Assembly: GCF_000067165.1 (NCBI RefSeq)
Contig: NC_010162.1
Location: 1,054,001 to 1,118,000 of the forward strand
DNA: 64,000 nt
Reading direction: 5' to 3'
Origin: Sorangium cellulosum So ce56
GTDB taxonomy: Bacteria; Myxococcota_A; Polyangia; Polyangiales; Polyangiaceae
Shown: piece after piece, positions 16,601 to 24,608 of the stretch
How positions within the stretch are numbered: the stretch's first letter is position 1
Layout of the letters: every line of letters begins with the position of its first letter
The notes under the pieces: model-generated
Seen by the model: the letters and a program-made list of their open reading frames with translations, nothing else
Database searches by the model: none
What the model was told of the DNA's origin: nothing
Made by a program: the position numbers and the translations under genes

Positions 16601-17959
16601 GTGACGTCACGCACGATCGAGGCCGTAGCCGCATTCGCCCTGTTCGCCGTCGGAGCCGCCGCGTGCGGCAAGAGCGGGGGAGACGCGCCGTCTGCCTCGC
16701 CGTCAGGGTCGACCGCGTCGGCTTCGCCGGCGTCCGATCCGGTGACGCTGTCCTACTGGGCGAGCAATCAGGCGCCCAGCGTGGAAGAAGACAACAAGAT
16801 CCTGCTGCCCGAGCTCGCCAAGTTCGAGAAGCAGACCGGGATCAAGGTCAAGCTCGAGGTCATCCCCTGGTCGGATCTGCTCAACCGGATCCTGGGCGCC
16901 ACGTCGAGCGGCAAGGGCCCCGACGTCCTCAACATCGGCAACTCGTGGTCCGCGTCGCTGCAAGCGACCGGAGCGTTCCTGCCGTTCGACGACGCCGCGC
17001 TCGCCAAGATCGGCGGCAAAGATCGGTTCATCCCGGCGAGCATGTCGGCCACCGGCGCGCCGGGCCAGCCCCCCATGTCGGTGCCGCTCTACGGGCTCGC
17101 GTACGGGCTCTTCTACAACAAGAAGATGTTCGCCGACGCCGGGATCGACAAGCCGCCGGCGACGTGGGCGGAGCTCGTCGCGGTCGCGACGAAGCTCACG
17201 GACCCGAAGAGCGGCCGTTACGGCCTCGCCATCATGGGCGCGAGCTACACAGAGAACGCGCACTTCGCGTTCATGTTCGGCCGGCAGCACGGCGCCAGGA
17301 TCTTCGACGGCAAGCAGCCTCGGTTCGACGACCCGGAGATGGTCGCCGGCGTCAAGCAGTACGTGGATCTGCTCGGCGTCCACAAGGTCGTGAGCCAGAG
17401 CGACGCCGAGTACGCCAACGACCCGCAGATCCTGAGGGCGTTCACCTCCGGCAAGGCGGCGATGCTCATGATGCAGAGTTATGCCCAGGCGCCGATCGAG
17501 CAGAACGGCATGGCCCGAGACGCCTACGGCGTTGCGCCGATCCCGCTGCCCGATCCGCTGCCCGGGAGCGGCAAGCGGGTGAACAGCCACGTGGCCGGCA
17601 TCAACATCGCCGTCTTCGAGGACACCAAGAACAGGGACGCTGCGCTGAAGTTCGTCCAGTTCATGACGAGCCCCGAGGAGCAGAGGATCCTGAACGGCGT
17701 GTTCGGCAGCCTGCCGGTCGTGACGGAGGCCTACGCCGACGAGCGCTTCAGGAGCGCCAACACCCAGGTCTTCCAGAAGGTGCTGGCCGAGACGGCGGAG
17801 TCGATGCCGATGATCGAGGAGACAGCGCAGTTCGAGGCGCTGGTGGGCACCGCGATGAGGGATCTGTTCGCCGAGGCCGCCTCGGGCAAGGCGGTCGACG
17901 AGGCGGCGATCCGCGCCAAGCTGACCAAGGCCAACCAGCAGATGGCGAGCGGCAAGTAA
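16601..17959 (+). CDS. Sugar ABC transporter substrate-binding lipoprotein
   Basis: A 452-residue extracellular solute-binding protein family 1. GTG 16601 is chosen because gggaggagggg lies 6 bp before it. The lipobox is GAAAC with Cys22, followed by a Ser/Gly/Ala linker. The mature protein opens VTLSYWASNQ and contains KQTGIKVKLEVIPWSD, GPDVLNIGNSW and PLYGLAYGLFYNKKMFADAG, classic for MalE/UgpB-like proteins binding oligosaccharides. Its stop overlaps the next start as TAATG. The permease genes behind it are damaged and no ATPase gene follows, so this protein may be orphaned or may feed another transporter. Confidence 0.9.
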   Translation: MTSRTIEAVAAFALFAVGAAACGKSGGDAPSASPSGSTASASPASDPVTLSYWASNQAPSVEEDNKILLPELAKFEKQTGIKVKLEVIPWSDLLNRILGATSSGKGPDVLNIGNSWSASLQATGAFLPFDDAALAKIGGKDRFIPASMSATGAPGQPPMSVPLYGLAYGLFYNKKMFADAGIDKPPATWAELVAVATKLTDPKSGRYGLAIMGASYTENAHFAFMFGRQHGARIFDGKQPRFDDPEMVAGVKQYVDLLGVHKVVSQSDAEYANDPQILRAFTSGKAAMLMMQSYAQAPIEQNGMARDAYGVAPIPLPDPLPGSGKRVNSHVAGINIAVFEDTKNRDAALKFVQFMTSPEEQRILNGVFGSLPVVTEAYADERFRSANTQVFQKVLAETAESMPMIEETAQFEALVGTAMRDLFAEAASGKAVDEAAIRAKLTKANQQMASGK

Positions 17960-18958
17960 TGGGCGAGGGCGGCGCGCGAGGCGCAGGCGGGGAGGCGCCG
18001 CGCCTCGCCGGGGCGGCCCCGCCGGCGCCCGGCGCCGCGGGGCGGCGCGCGGCCTCGCCGGCGCGCTGGCCACGGGTGTTCCCGTACGTCCTCTTGCTGC
18101 CCGCGCTCGTCGCCGAGCTCGCCGTTCACATCGTCCCGATGCTGGTCGGCGCGTGGATGAGCTTCCTCCAGCTCACGCAGCGGTTCATCCGCAACTGGCT
18201 GAGGGCGCCGCCGGCGGGGCTCTCCAACTACCGCACGGCGTTCGACTTCGGCTCTCCGATAGGCGGTGAGCTCCTTCGCTCCTTCTTCATCACGGTCGCC
18301 GTCAGCGTCCTCGTGGTCTCGGGCTCGTGGCTCCTCGGGACGGCCGCCGCGGTCGCGTTGCAGGAGCCGTTCCGCGGCCGCGCCGCGCTGAGGACGCTGT
18401 TCCTTTTGCCGTTCGCCATGCCGATCTTCACAGGCGTCATCACCTGGAGCTTCATGCCGCAGCGCGACACGGGCATCGTGAACACGGTCCTCGCGTGGAA
18501 CTTCGGGCTGGGATCGGCGATGTCGATGCTCCTCGTGGCCTTCTTGCTCGTCGTCACGGCAGGCTACCTGCTCGTCACCGGCAGGGGGCGCGCCATGCGT
18601 GAGGCCGCGTGGGTCGCGTGGCTGCGGCGCGGCGTGCTCGCGGGGCTCGCGGCCTTCACCGTCGCGCCGCTGTACGTGATGCTGATCTCCGCGCTCAAGC
18701 CGCTGCGGGACGTCCAGGGGCCCTTCACCTGGGTGCCGACGGAGGTCACGCTCCAGCCGTTCATCGACATGTGGCGGACCGTGCCGCTCGCGCGGTACTT
18801 CGTGAACAGCGCCGTGGTCGCAGCTGCCTCGACGGAACATCTACTGGAACCAGGTGATGGCCGCCTCGGTGGTCGTCAGCGTGCCTGTGGTGGCCGGGTT
18901 CCTGCTGCTCCAGCGCTACCTCGTCCAGGGCCTCACCGCGGGCGCGGTGAAGACCTGA
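17959..18958 (+). pseudogene. Collapsed pair of sugar ABC permease genes (MalF-like + MalG-like)
   Basis: One frame from ATG 17959 encodes the front of a MalF-type permease, up to WSFMPQRDTGIVN near 18480. It then jumps to that family's C-terminal end (AWNFGLGSAMSMLL). It runs without a stop into the front of a MalG-type permease from the in-frame ATG 18595 (APLYVMLISALKPLRDVQG, PLARYFVNSAVV). There the frame is lost near 18830. The MalG C-terminus (NIYWNQVMAASVVV through YLVQGLTAGAVKT) resumes in another frame at 18836-18958. Each gene lacks roughly 130-150 residues, including the EAA loop that docks the ATPase. I infer two internal deletions and a non-functional transporter. Confidence 0.75.
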
Positions 18959-19107
18959 CCGGCCGGGAGGATGGCGTCGCCTCGGGCCGGCCTGGAGGGG
19001 CACGCCGGGGCGCAGGCGACGGCGCCGCTGCGAGCGCTCGACGGCTTGATGGTGGACAGCAGGGCATAGGTCCGCCGCCGCGCTGTTTGCTGTGGCCGGA
19101 CGAGCGC

Positions 19108-20226
19108 TCACCGCTTGCGGGACGGAGCCTCTCCACGGGGCAGCGCCGCCGGCCGATGCGCCTCTCCGCGGGGCAGCGCCGCCGGCCGATGCGCCCCTCC
19201 CCGTTCGCCTCGCTCGGGCGCGCGCGCCGCGACCGTCGCGCTCCGCTGCGCCGCGGCCGCCGCGCTCCGCTGCGCCGCCCCGCGGCGCGCGGCGAGGGCC
19301 CGGGTCAGCCCCTCGGCCAGCGTCGCCGCGGTGTCGAGGCCGCCGAGGTCGATGCCGAGCTCGACCAGCGTCTGCGCCAGCGCGGGCGAGACGCCCACCA
19401 GCGTGCAGGACGCGCCGAGCAGCCGCGCCGCGGACGCCGCCCCGACGAGCTGCGCGGCGGCCCGGGCGTCGAGCGCCGGCACGCCGGTGATGTCGAGCAG
19501 CACCTGCGCCGCCTGCTGCGCGGCGATCGCCTCGAGCAGGCGCTCCAGGAGCGCGCTAGCCCGCGCGTCGTCGATCATGCCCACGATGGGCAGGCAGAGC
19601 ACGCCGTCCGCGACGCGGATCACCGGGACGCTCATCGCCTGGATCGCGTCCCGCTGCGCCGCGATCACCCGCACGGTCTCTTCGAGCTCCCGGTTCCGCG
19701 CCTCCAGCGACGCCTGGAGCGCCCGCTGCTCCTCGATCAGGGCCTCGTATTTGTGCTGGATCTCGGCCGCCTCCGGGACGGCGAACTGGAACAGCACGCC
19801 CTCGAAGCCGTCCCCGGCGTCGCGCACCGGCACGCCGAAGGAGCAGACCCACACCGCTCCGCCCGCCTTGCCCGTGAGCTCCTCGACAGCGTCGGTGTCG
19901 TAGCTGATCGGCGGGATCGCGACCTCCTCGCCGCGGAAGAACCGCTCGACGTGCGGCATGATCCCGTTCTCGACGATCTGCGGGTCCTCCAGCATGTTGT
20001 AGTTCAGTTGCAAGAATGTCTCGGCTGGGGCCCGCCAGAGCGCGTCCCAGCCGGCATTGACGGCGTGGGTCCTGCCGACGGGGTGGTGGATCGACACGCT
20101 GAAGCAGCGCGCCGCCATCAGCGCGCGCCATCTGCGTGCGTCCGCCCGCAGCGAGTCCATCTCCTGCTCCATCGCCTCCAGGCGGCGAGCCAGCTGAGCG
20201 CTATCGTCGTCCCGCTCGTATCCCAT
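19108..20226 (-). CDS. PAS-STAS protein of the RsbR/stressosome type
   Basis: A 372-residue cytoplasmic sensor. The N-terminal coiled coil leads into a PAS-like domain about 35-155 (HAVNAGWDALW, DAGDGFEGVLFQF). A helical linker about 155-195 follows (ALIEEQRALQASLEARNREL), then a STAS domain about 195-310 with VLLDITGVPALDARAAAQLV. The Asp-Ile-Thr-Gly motif matches the phosphorylatable Thr/Ser site of RsbR/RsbS relatives. The C-terminal 60 residues are low-complexity Ala/Arg with two copies of an 11-residue repeat. No partner kinase (RsbT) is nearby. Role in stress signalling is inferred. Confidence 0.85.
   Translation of the reverse strand: MGYERDDDSAQLARRLEAMEQEMDSLRADARRWRALMAARCFSVSIHHPVGRTHAVNAGWDALWRAPAETFLQLNYNMLEDPQIVENGIMPHVERFFRGEEVAIPPISYDTDAVEELTGKAGGAVWVCSFGVPVRDAGDGFEGVLFQFAVPEAAEIQHKYEALIEEQRALQASLEARNRELEETVRVIAAQRDAIQAMSVPVIRVADGVLCLPIVGMIDDARASALLERLLEAIAAQQAAQVLLDITGVPALDARAAAQLVGAASAARLLGASCTLVGVSPALAQTLVELGIDLGGLDTAATLAEGLTRALAARRGAAQRSAAAAAQRSATVAARAPERGERGGAHRPAALPRGEAHRPAALPRGEAPSRKR
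19129..19194 (-). repeat. 33-bp tandem repeat in STAS gene tail
   Basis: Two 33-bp copies, 19129-19161 and 19162-19194, differ at one base and encode two copies of AHRPAALPRGE. A partial third follows. Such a tail can vary in copy number. Confidence 0.75.
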
Positions 20227-20403
20227 ATGCCGGAGTGTTCCCCGAGCGGCGCCGGGATGTCCAGCGCCCGAACCGGGCGACCACGACAGCGGCGCCTAGC
20301 CGTCGAGCTCGAGATTCATCCCGCTTTCATCTAGACCTCTCCGGGTAGACGACACGTACACGACACCATCCCCCTGGACGGCCTACCTCGAGGAGAACGA
20401 ACG

Positions 20404-21291
20404 ATGGCGACCACCCGAGAGATCCTCGATTTCTATACGCGCCCCGCGGCGATGACGTCCGGCGGCGCGCACGCGCCCCGGTTCGACGAGCTGCCGGGCG
20501 ACGTGGCCTCGCTCGTGCGCGTCGTGCAAGGCCTCTTGCTTCACGTGCACTGGGCGCAGGCCTATGGCGTGGAGCTCTCCGACCAGCGCCGCGCCGAGTC
20601 CCACCTCCGCCCGACGGACCGGATGCTGGATCGCCTCTTCGCCCACGACGATCGGCCGCTCTCCGCCGCCCGGCCGCTCGACACGCGCCTCGTCGGATCC
20701 TGCCGTGATTTCACGGTGCTCCTGGTGGCCTTTCTGCGCGCCAAGGGGATCCCTGCCCGCGCCCGCTGCGGCTTCGGCGGCTATTTCCACGCCACCGACT
20801 TCGTGGACCACTGGGTCTGCGAGCACTGGAACGCCGCCGAGGAGCGCTGGGTCCTCGTCGACGCGCAGATCGACGATGTTCAGCGGGCGGCGCTGAAGCC
20901 CGACTTCGATGTGCTCGACGTGCCGCGCCACCGCTTCGTGGTGGCGGGCGACGCCTGGGCGCAGTGCCGCGCCGGAGAGGCCGATCCGTCGAAGTTCGGG
21001 ATGTTCGACATGCGCGGGCTCTGGTTCATCAGCGGCAACGTCCTGCGCGACATCGCCGCGCTCAACAACATGGAGATGCTGCCGTGGGACGACTGGGGTG
21101 CGATGATCGGACCCGACGAGCCGCCGCGGGACGACCAGCTCGCGCTGTTCGACCGGCTCGCGGCGATCACCCGCTCGCCCGACGCGCGCTTCGCCGAGCT
21201 GCGCCAGCTCTACGAGGGCGACGAGCGGCTGCGGGTGCCGGCGGTCGTCTTCAACGCCGTGCTCAACCGTCAGGACAACGCGCTGACCTGA
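20404..21291 (+). CDS. Transglutaminase-like superfamily protein
   Basis: A 295-residue cytoplasmic protein with gaggag 8 bp before ATG 20404. The papain-like core is visible: Cys100 in GSCRDFTVLLVAFLRAKGIPAR, His136 in DHWVCEHW and Asp153 in VLVDAQID. This order and spacing match the transglutaminase/protease-like superfamily. No signal peptide is present. In bacteria such domains mostly act as peptidases or amide-forming enzymes, and the substrate is not predictable here. It ends 54 bp before the convergent glucoamylase gene. Confidence 0.85.
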   Translation: MATTREILDFYTRPAAMTSGGAHAPRFDELPGDVASLVRVVQGLLLHVHWAQAYGVELSDQRRAESHLRPTDRMLDRLFAHDDRPLSAARPLDTRLVGSCRDFTVLLVAFLRAKGIPARARCGFGGYFHATDFVDHWVCEHWNAAEERWVLVDAQIDDVQRAALKPDFDVLDVPRHRFVVAGDAWAQCRAGEADPSKFGMFDMRGLWFISGNVLRDIAALNNMEMLPWDDWGAMIGPDEPPRDDQLALFDRLAAITRSPDARFAELRQLYEGDERLRVPAVVFNAVLNRQDNALT

Positions 21292-21345
21292 CCTGCGTCG
21301 AGCCTCGCCGCCGGGCACCTCTCGTACGGGCGCGCCGCGCTCCGG

Positions 21346-22716
21346 CTACCCGTGGCGGCTCGGAAAATCCCCCACGGCGGCCTCGCGCGCCCTGACCGCG
21401 CTCCGGAAGGTGGCGTAACTCCAGCTCAGATCGCTCACGCTGCATTCGTACCCGTTGTCGCGATCGAACTGCTCGCTCAGCTGGAGGCGATCGGAGTGGT
21501 AGATCACCGCCTCGAGCATCCTGTCGCCCGCGTCGATCAGCTTCGCCGCGATGTCCGGATCGGCGGGATCGTTCACGCCCACCTGCGCGAAGAACTTCTG
21601 CGTCGTGGCGTTCACGAGCACGGCGCCGGGGGAGCTCTTGATCTTCGCCGCGAGCATGAAGTAGAGCTCCGCGAAGTTGCACGTCGTGAGCGCCCACGGG
21701 TGACCGGCGTCAGGACCGTGATCCGACAGGTTGCCGTCGTACGTGTCCTCGGGGTACCGCCCGATCATCGGCCCCCTGCTCCGAGGCAGCGCCGCATCGG
21801 CGTCATTGATGCGGTACCGGCGGTCGCCCTGGGCGAACGCCTCGCGCACCAGCGCGGCCGTCGAGAGCAGCACCGGGTCCGCGCAGTTCGTGGAGCCGTA
21901 GACGGCCGACATGACGACATCCACGTTGAGCGTCGCTCCCCTGCCTTCGACAGGCCTGCCGTTCGGCCCCGTGATGGACGCGTAGTACGGCTGCCCGTCG
22001 TACGTGCCCTGGTGCGTCGCCATCTGGCTGCCCAGCCACTCTGCGGCCGCCCACATGTCGTTGATGTACGGAGAGAGCCCGTGCTCGTCGGCGCGGCTGA
22101 TCAGCGAGAGGAACGCCTTTCGCTGCACGGAGCGCGCATAGAAGCTGAACCCGGCCGTCTCCTCCCAGAGGTTGTGCGTCTGCTCCTTGTAGGCCGAGAG
22201 GAGGTACCGGGTGTCCTTCTCGATGATCGACCTGGCCGTGGCGAGCGCCTGCAGCGAGAGCCGATCCTCGATGGCGAGCAGGGACAGAATGCGGTGCGCC
22301 GGGCCATCCGTCTGGGAGGTCCAGTTGTCGCGCACGGTGCCGTCGATGTGGAAGCACGCCAGCGCGAACCTGTTCGCTCGCTCGGCGTTCTCCTGGCACA
22401 GCGCCGAGAACATCGTGTAATCCTCGCAGAGGGTCCGCGCCATGAAGACCGGGTTGTCGAGCGCCTCCGGAATGCAGATGGCCGCGTCCCGGATCCAGTG
22501 GTGCACATAGTCCTGGTCGGTCTGACCCCTGTCGTCCGGCAGGGACGGGGACGCGAGCACACACCCCTTGACGGACTGCATCGCGCCCTTGCTGAAGACC
22601 CAGGTCCCCGTCGCGATGTTCCGCAGGAGGAGCACTTGCATGTACTTGCTGATCGCGTCGAACGATACGGACGAGACGTCGACGCTCGTGCTCAGGTAAC
22701 CGAATGAACTGGCCAT
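21346..22716 (-). CDS. Glycoside hydrolase family 15 (glucoamylase-like)
   Basis: A 456-residue (alpha/alpha)6-barrel enzyme hydrolysing alpha-glucosidic bonds from chain ends. GH15 signatures are DYVHHWIRDAAICIPEAL near 69-86, DGPAHRILSLL near 137-147, the acid-Glu motif NLWEETAGFSFY near 182-193, GHPWALTTCNFAELYF, and a C-terminal LSEQFDRDNG with the second Glu. There is no signal peptide or starch-binding domain, so it may act on intracellular glycogen or maltodextrin. Its length is at the compact bacterial end of the family. Confidence 0.92.
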   Translation of the reverse strand: MASSFGYLSTSVDVSSVSFDAISKYMQVLLLRNIATGTWVFSKGAMQSVKGCVLASPSLPDDRGQTDQDYVHHWIRDAAICIPEALDNPVFMARTLCEDYTMFSALCQENAERANRFALACFHIDGTVRDNWTSQTDGPAHRILSLLAIEDRLSLQALATARSIIEKDTRYLLSAYKEQTHNLWEETAGFSFYARSVQRKAFLSLISRADEHGLSPYINDMWAAAEWLGSQMATHQGTYDGQPYYASITGPNGRPVEGRGATLNVDVVMSAVYGSTNCADPVLLSTAALVREAFAQGDRRYRINDADAALPRSRGPMIGRYPEDTYDGNLSDHGPDAGHPWALTTCNFAELYFMLAAKIKSSPGAVLVNATTQKFFAQVGVNDPADPDIAAKLIDAGDRMLEAVIYHSDRLQLSEQFDRDNGYECSVSDLSWSYATFRSAVRAREAAVGDFPSRHG

Positions 22717-23127
22717 GGGACCCCCTCTCTCGTGGTTTGTCCCTTATAGCGGGGCGCCGATCCGAGCGCTACGCGCGATTGCGGCGACGTGGTGTGGGAG
22801 GCCCCGCGCGAACGCCGTCTCGTTGCCATCCGTTCGCACGCCCGGGCACAGGGCTTGCCCCTGTCGTGCAGGGATCCCGCGCGCGGAGCGACGCCACGAC
22901 CGGCGGCGCCGGCGCGTCGAGAGCAGGCGTGCGGCGTTCGCGCGCCGCGTCACGCGGCCAGCGGAGCGTCGCGGCGTTGTCGCCTGGTCTCCTCTGAACG
23001 TCGCGCTCCGCGAGGAGGCCCCGGGCGCCCGCCGCGCGGCGCCGCGTTCGCCGGGCCGTGGCGGGCGACGCCGATCCCGGGATGTTCGCCGTTGCGAACA
23101 ATCCGCTCCGCCGCGCACAGTGGGCGC
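22717..23127. other. Divergent intergenic region
   Basis: No gene is supported. It carries the promoter of the glucoamylase on the left and of the LysR gene on the right, where the palindrome at 23084-23099 lies. Confidence 0.45.
23084..23099 (+). promoter_or_regulatory. Palindrome upstream of lysR, matches site upstream of doxX
   Basis: GTTCGCCGTTGCGAAC followed by AAT, 28 bp before the LysR start. It shares GTTC-x-CC at the left and GAACAAT at the right, with identical 16-bp length, with the site at 24040. Confidence 0.6.
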
Positions 23128-24030
23128 ATGGTCGACCCGCTCTTCGACGATCTGCCCGCCCTCCTGTGCTTCGCGCGCGTCGTGGAGCGCCGATCGTTCA
23201 CCGCGGCCGCGGCGGAGCTCGGGGTGTCGAAGTCGATGGTGAGCACCCGGGTCGCGCGCCTCGAGGAACGCCTCGGTGAGCGCCTGCTCGTGCGCACCAC
23301 GCGCAAGCTCACCGTCACGGACGCCGGCATGAACCTCTATGCGCGCTGCGCGCGCGTGCTCGAGGAGGCCGCCGCCGCGGTGCGGGGCGCGTCCGACGCC
23401 GACCGGGGCCGCATCCGGCTCAACGCGCCGGTCAGCTTCGCGCAGATGTACCTGGCGGAGCCGCTCGCGCGGTTCCTCCGGGCGAGCCCGGGCGCGCACG
23501 TCGAGCTCATGCTGAACGACCGGCTCGTCGACCTCGTGGAGGAGCGCGTCGACCTGGCCATCCGGATCACGAAGCTCAAGGACTCGAGCCTTGTCGCGCG
23601 CCAGCTCGCCACGACGGCGCTGCACGTTGTCGGCGCGCCGGGCTACCTCGAGCGGCGGGGGAGGCCCGAGCAGCCGGGGGATCTCCTGCGCCACGACTGC
23701 CTGCGCTACCTCCACCTGCGCGTCGAGGACGAGTGGCGCTTCTACGGGGCCGGCGGGCGCGTCTCCGTCCCCGTCTCCGGGCCGCTGACGGCGAGCAACG
23801 GGACGGCGCTGCGGGAGGCGGCCGTGTCCGGGATCGGCCTCGCGGTGCTGCCGCGCTTCATGGTCGACGAGGATCTCGCGGCCGGGCGGCTGGTCACGCT
23901 GCTCGACGCGTTCGCGCCCCGGCCCATGGGCATCTACGCGGTGCACGCGGCCGGCCGGCGCCCGCCCGCGCGGGTGCGGCGGCTCGTCGAGCACCTGGCG
24001 GCCGCGTTCCGCGGGATCTCGTGGGCGTAG
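23128..24030 (+). CDS. LysR family transcriptional regulator
   Basis: A 300-residue regulator. ATG 23128 is chosen because the winged helix begins there: LPALLCFARVVERRSFTAAA and VSKSMVSTRVARLEERLG within residues 8-57. A type-2 periplasmic-binding-like effector domain occupies about 90-295. It is close to the group that controls small adjacent reductases or DoxX proteins. It reads toward DoxX, 97 bp away, and matching palindromes precede both genes, consistent with regulation of both itself and doxX. Confidence 0.9.
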   Translation: MVDPLFDDLPALLCFARVVERRSFTAAAAELGVSKSMVSTRVARLEERLGERLLVRTTRKLTVTDAGMNLYARCARVLEEAAAAVRGASDADRGRIRLNAPVSFAQMYLAEPLARFLRASPGAHVELMLNDRLVDLVEERVDLAIRITKLKDSSLVARQLATTALHVVGAPGYLERRGRPEQPGDLLRHDCLRYLHLRVEDEWRFYGAGGRVSVPVSGPLTASNGTALREAAVSGIGLAVLPRFMVDEDLAAGRLVTLLDAFAPRPMGIYAVHAAGRRPPARVRRLVEHLAAAFRGISWA

Positions 24031-24039
24031 CGGCGGATC

Positions 24040-24055
24040 GTTCTCCCCGGAGAAC
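24040..24055 (+). promoter_or_regulatory. Palindrome upstream of doxX, matches site upstream of lysR
   Basis: GTTCTCCCCGGAGAAC with 7-bp arms, followed by AATTCGTTC. Same length and same GTTC-x-CC ... GAACAAT pattern as the site at 23084. A LysR operator is the likely reading. Confidence 0.6.
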
Positions 24056-24127
24056 AATTCGTTCCCGGGCGCGCTCTACCGTGGCGCGGCGCCGGGGCTT
24101 ACTCCTCGGGTCATGGAGGCATCACCC

Positions 24128-24550
24128 ATGAACCGTGTCGAGACGATCCTCTCCGTTCCCCGCTCGGCCGAGCTGGCCGCGCTGATGTTGCGCCTCGGGC
24201 TGGGCGCCGTGTTCCTGGCGCACGCGCTCGCCAAGCCGCTCGTGTACACGTTGCCGGGCACCGTCGCGTTCTTCGCGGCGAGCGGCTTCCCGGGCTGGAC
24301 GGCGTATCCCGTGTTTCTCGCCGAGCTGCTCGGCGGCGCGGCGCTCCTCGCCGGGCTCAGGACGCGCCTGATCTCGCTCCTGCTGCTGCCGGTGATGATC
24401 GGCGCGCTGCTCGTGCACCTGCCGAACGGCTGGATGTTCGCCGGCCAGGGGGGCGGCTGGGAGTACGTCGCCTTCCTGATGATCGCGCTCGGCGCGCAGG
24501 CCCTCCTCGGCGACGGCGCGTTCGCCGTGAGCCGGCTGCAGCGCGGCTAG
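24128..24550 (+). CDS. DoxX family membrane protein
   Basis: A 140-residue protein with four hydrophobic segments, near residues 15-38, 50-72, 78-96 and 105-128. The DoxX pattern is visible: LMLRLGLGAVFLAHALAKP, then FFAASGFPGW, AELLGGAALLAG and the NGWMFAGQGGGWEY loop. An ATG five codons earlier (24113) is possible. DoxX-type proteins are associated with quinone or thiol redox and organic-hydroperoxide stress. This one is probably induced by the adjacent LysR regulator. Confidence 0.88.
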   Translation: MNRVETILSVPRSAELAALMLRLGLGAVFLAHALAKPLVYTLPGTVAFFAASGFPGWTAYPVFLAELLGGAALLAGLRTRLISLLLLPVMIGALLVHLPNGWMFAGQGGGWEYVAFLMIALGAQALLGDGAFAVSRLQRG

Positions 24551-24608
24551 CGCCTCGCCGCGCCCGGTCGAGAAGGGCCGCGCGATCTGCGCGGCGGCTC
24601 GCGCCGCG

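Noticed and set aside
18959..20334. Continuation of the permease frame past the collapsed genes
   Set aside because: After 18958 the frame runs antisense through the PAS-STAS gene and is Arg/Ala-rich without motif.
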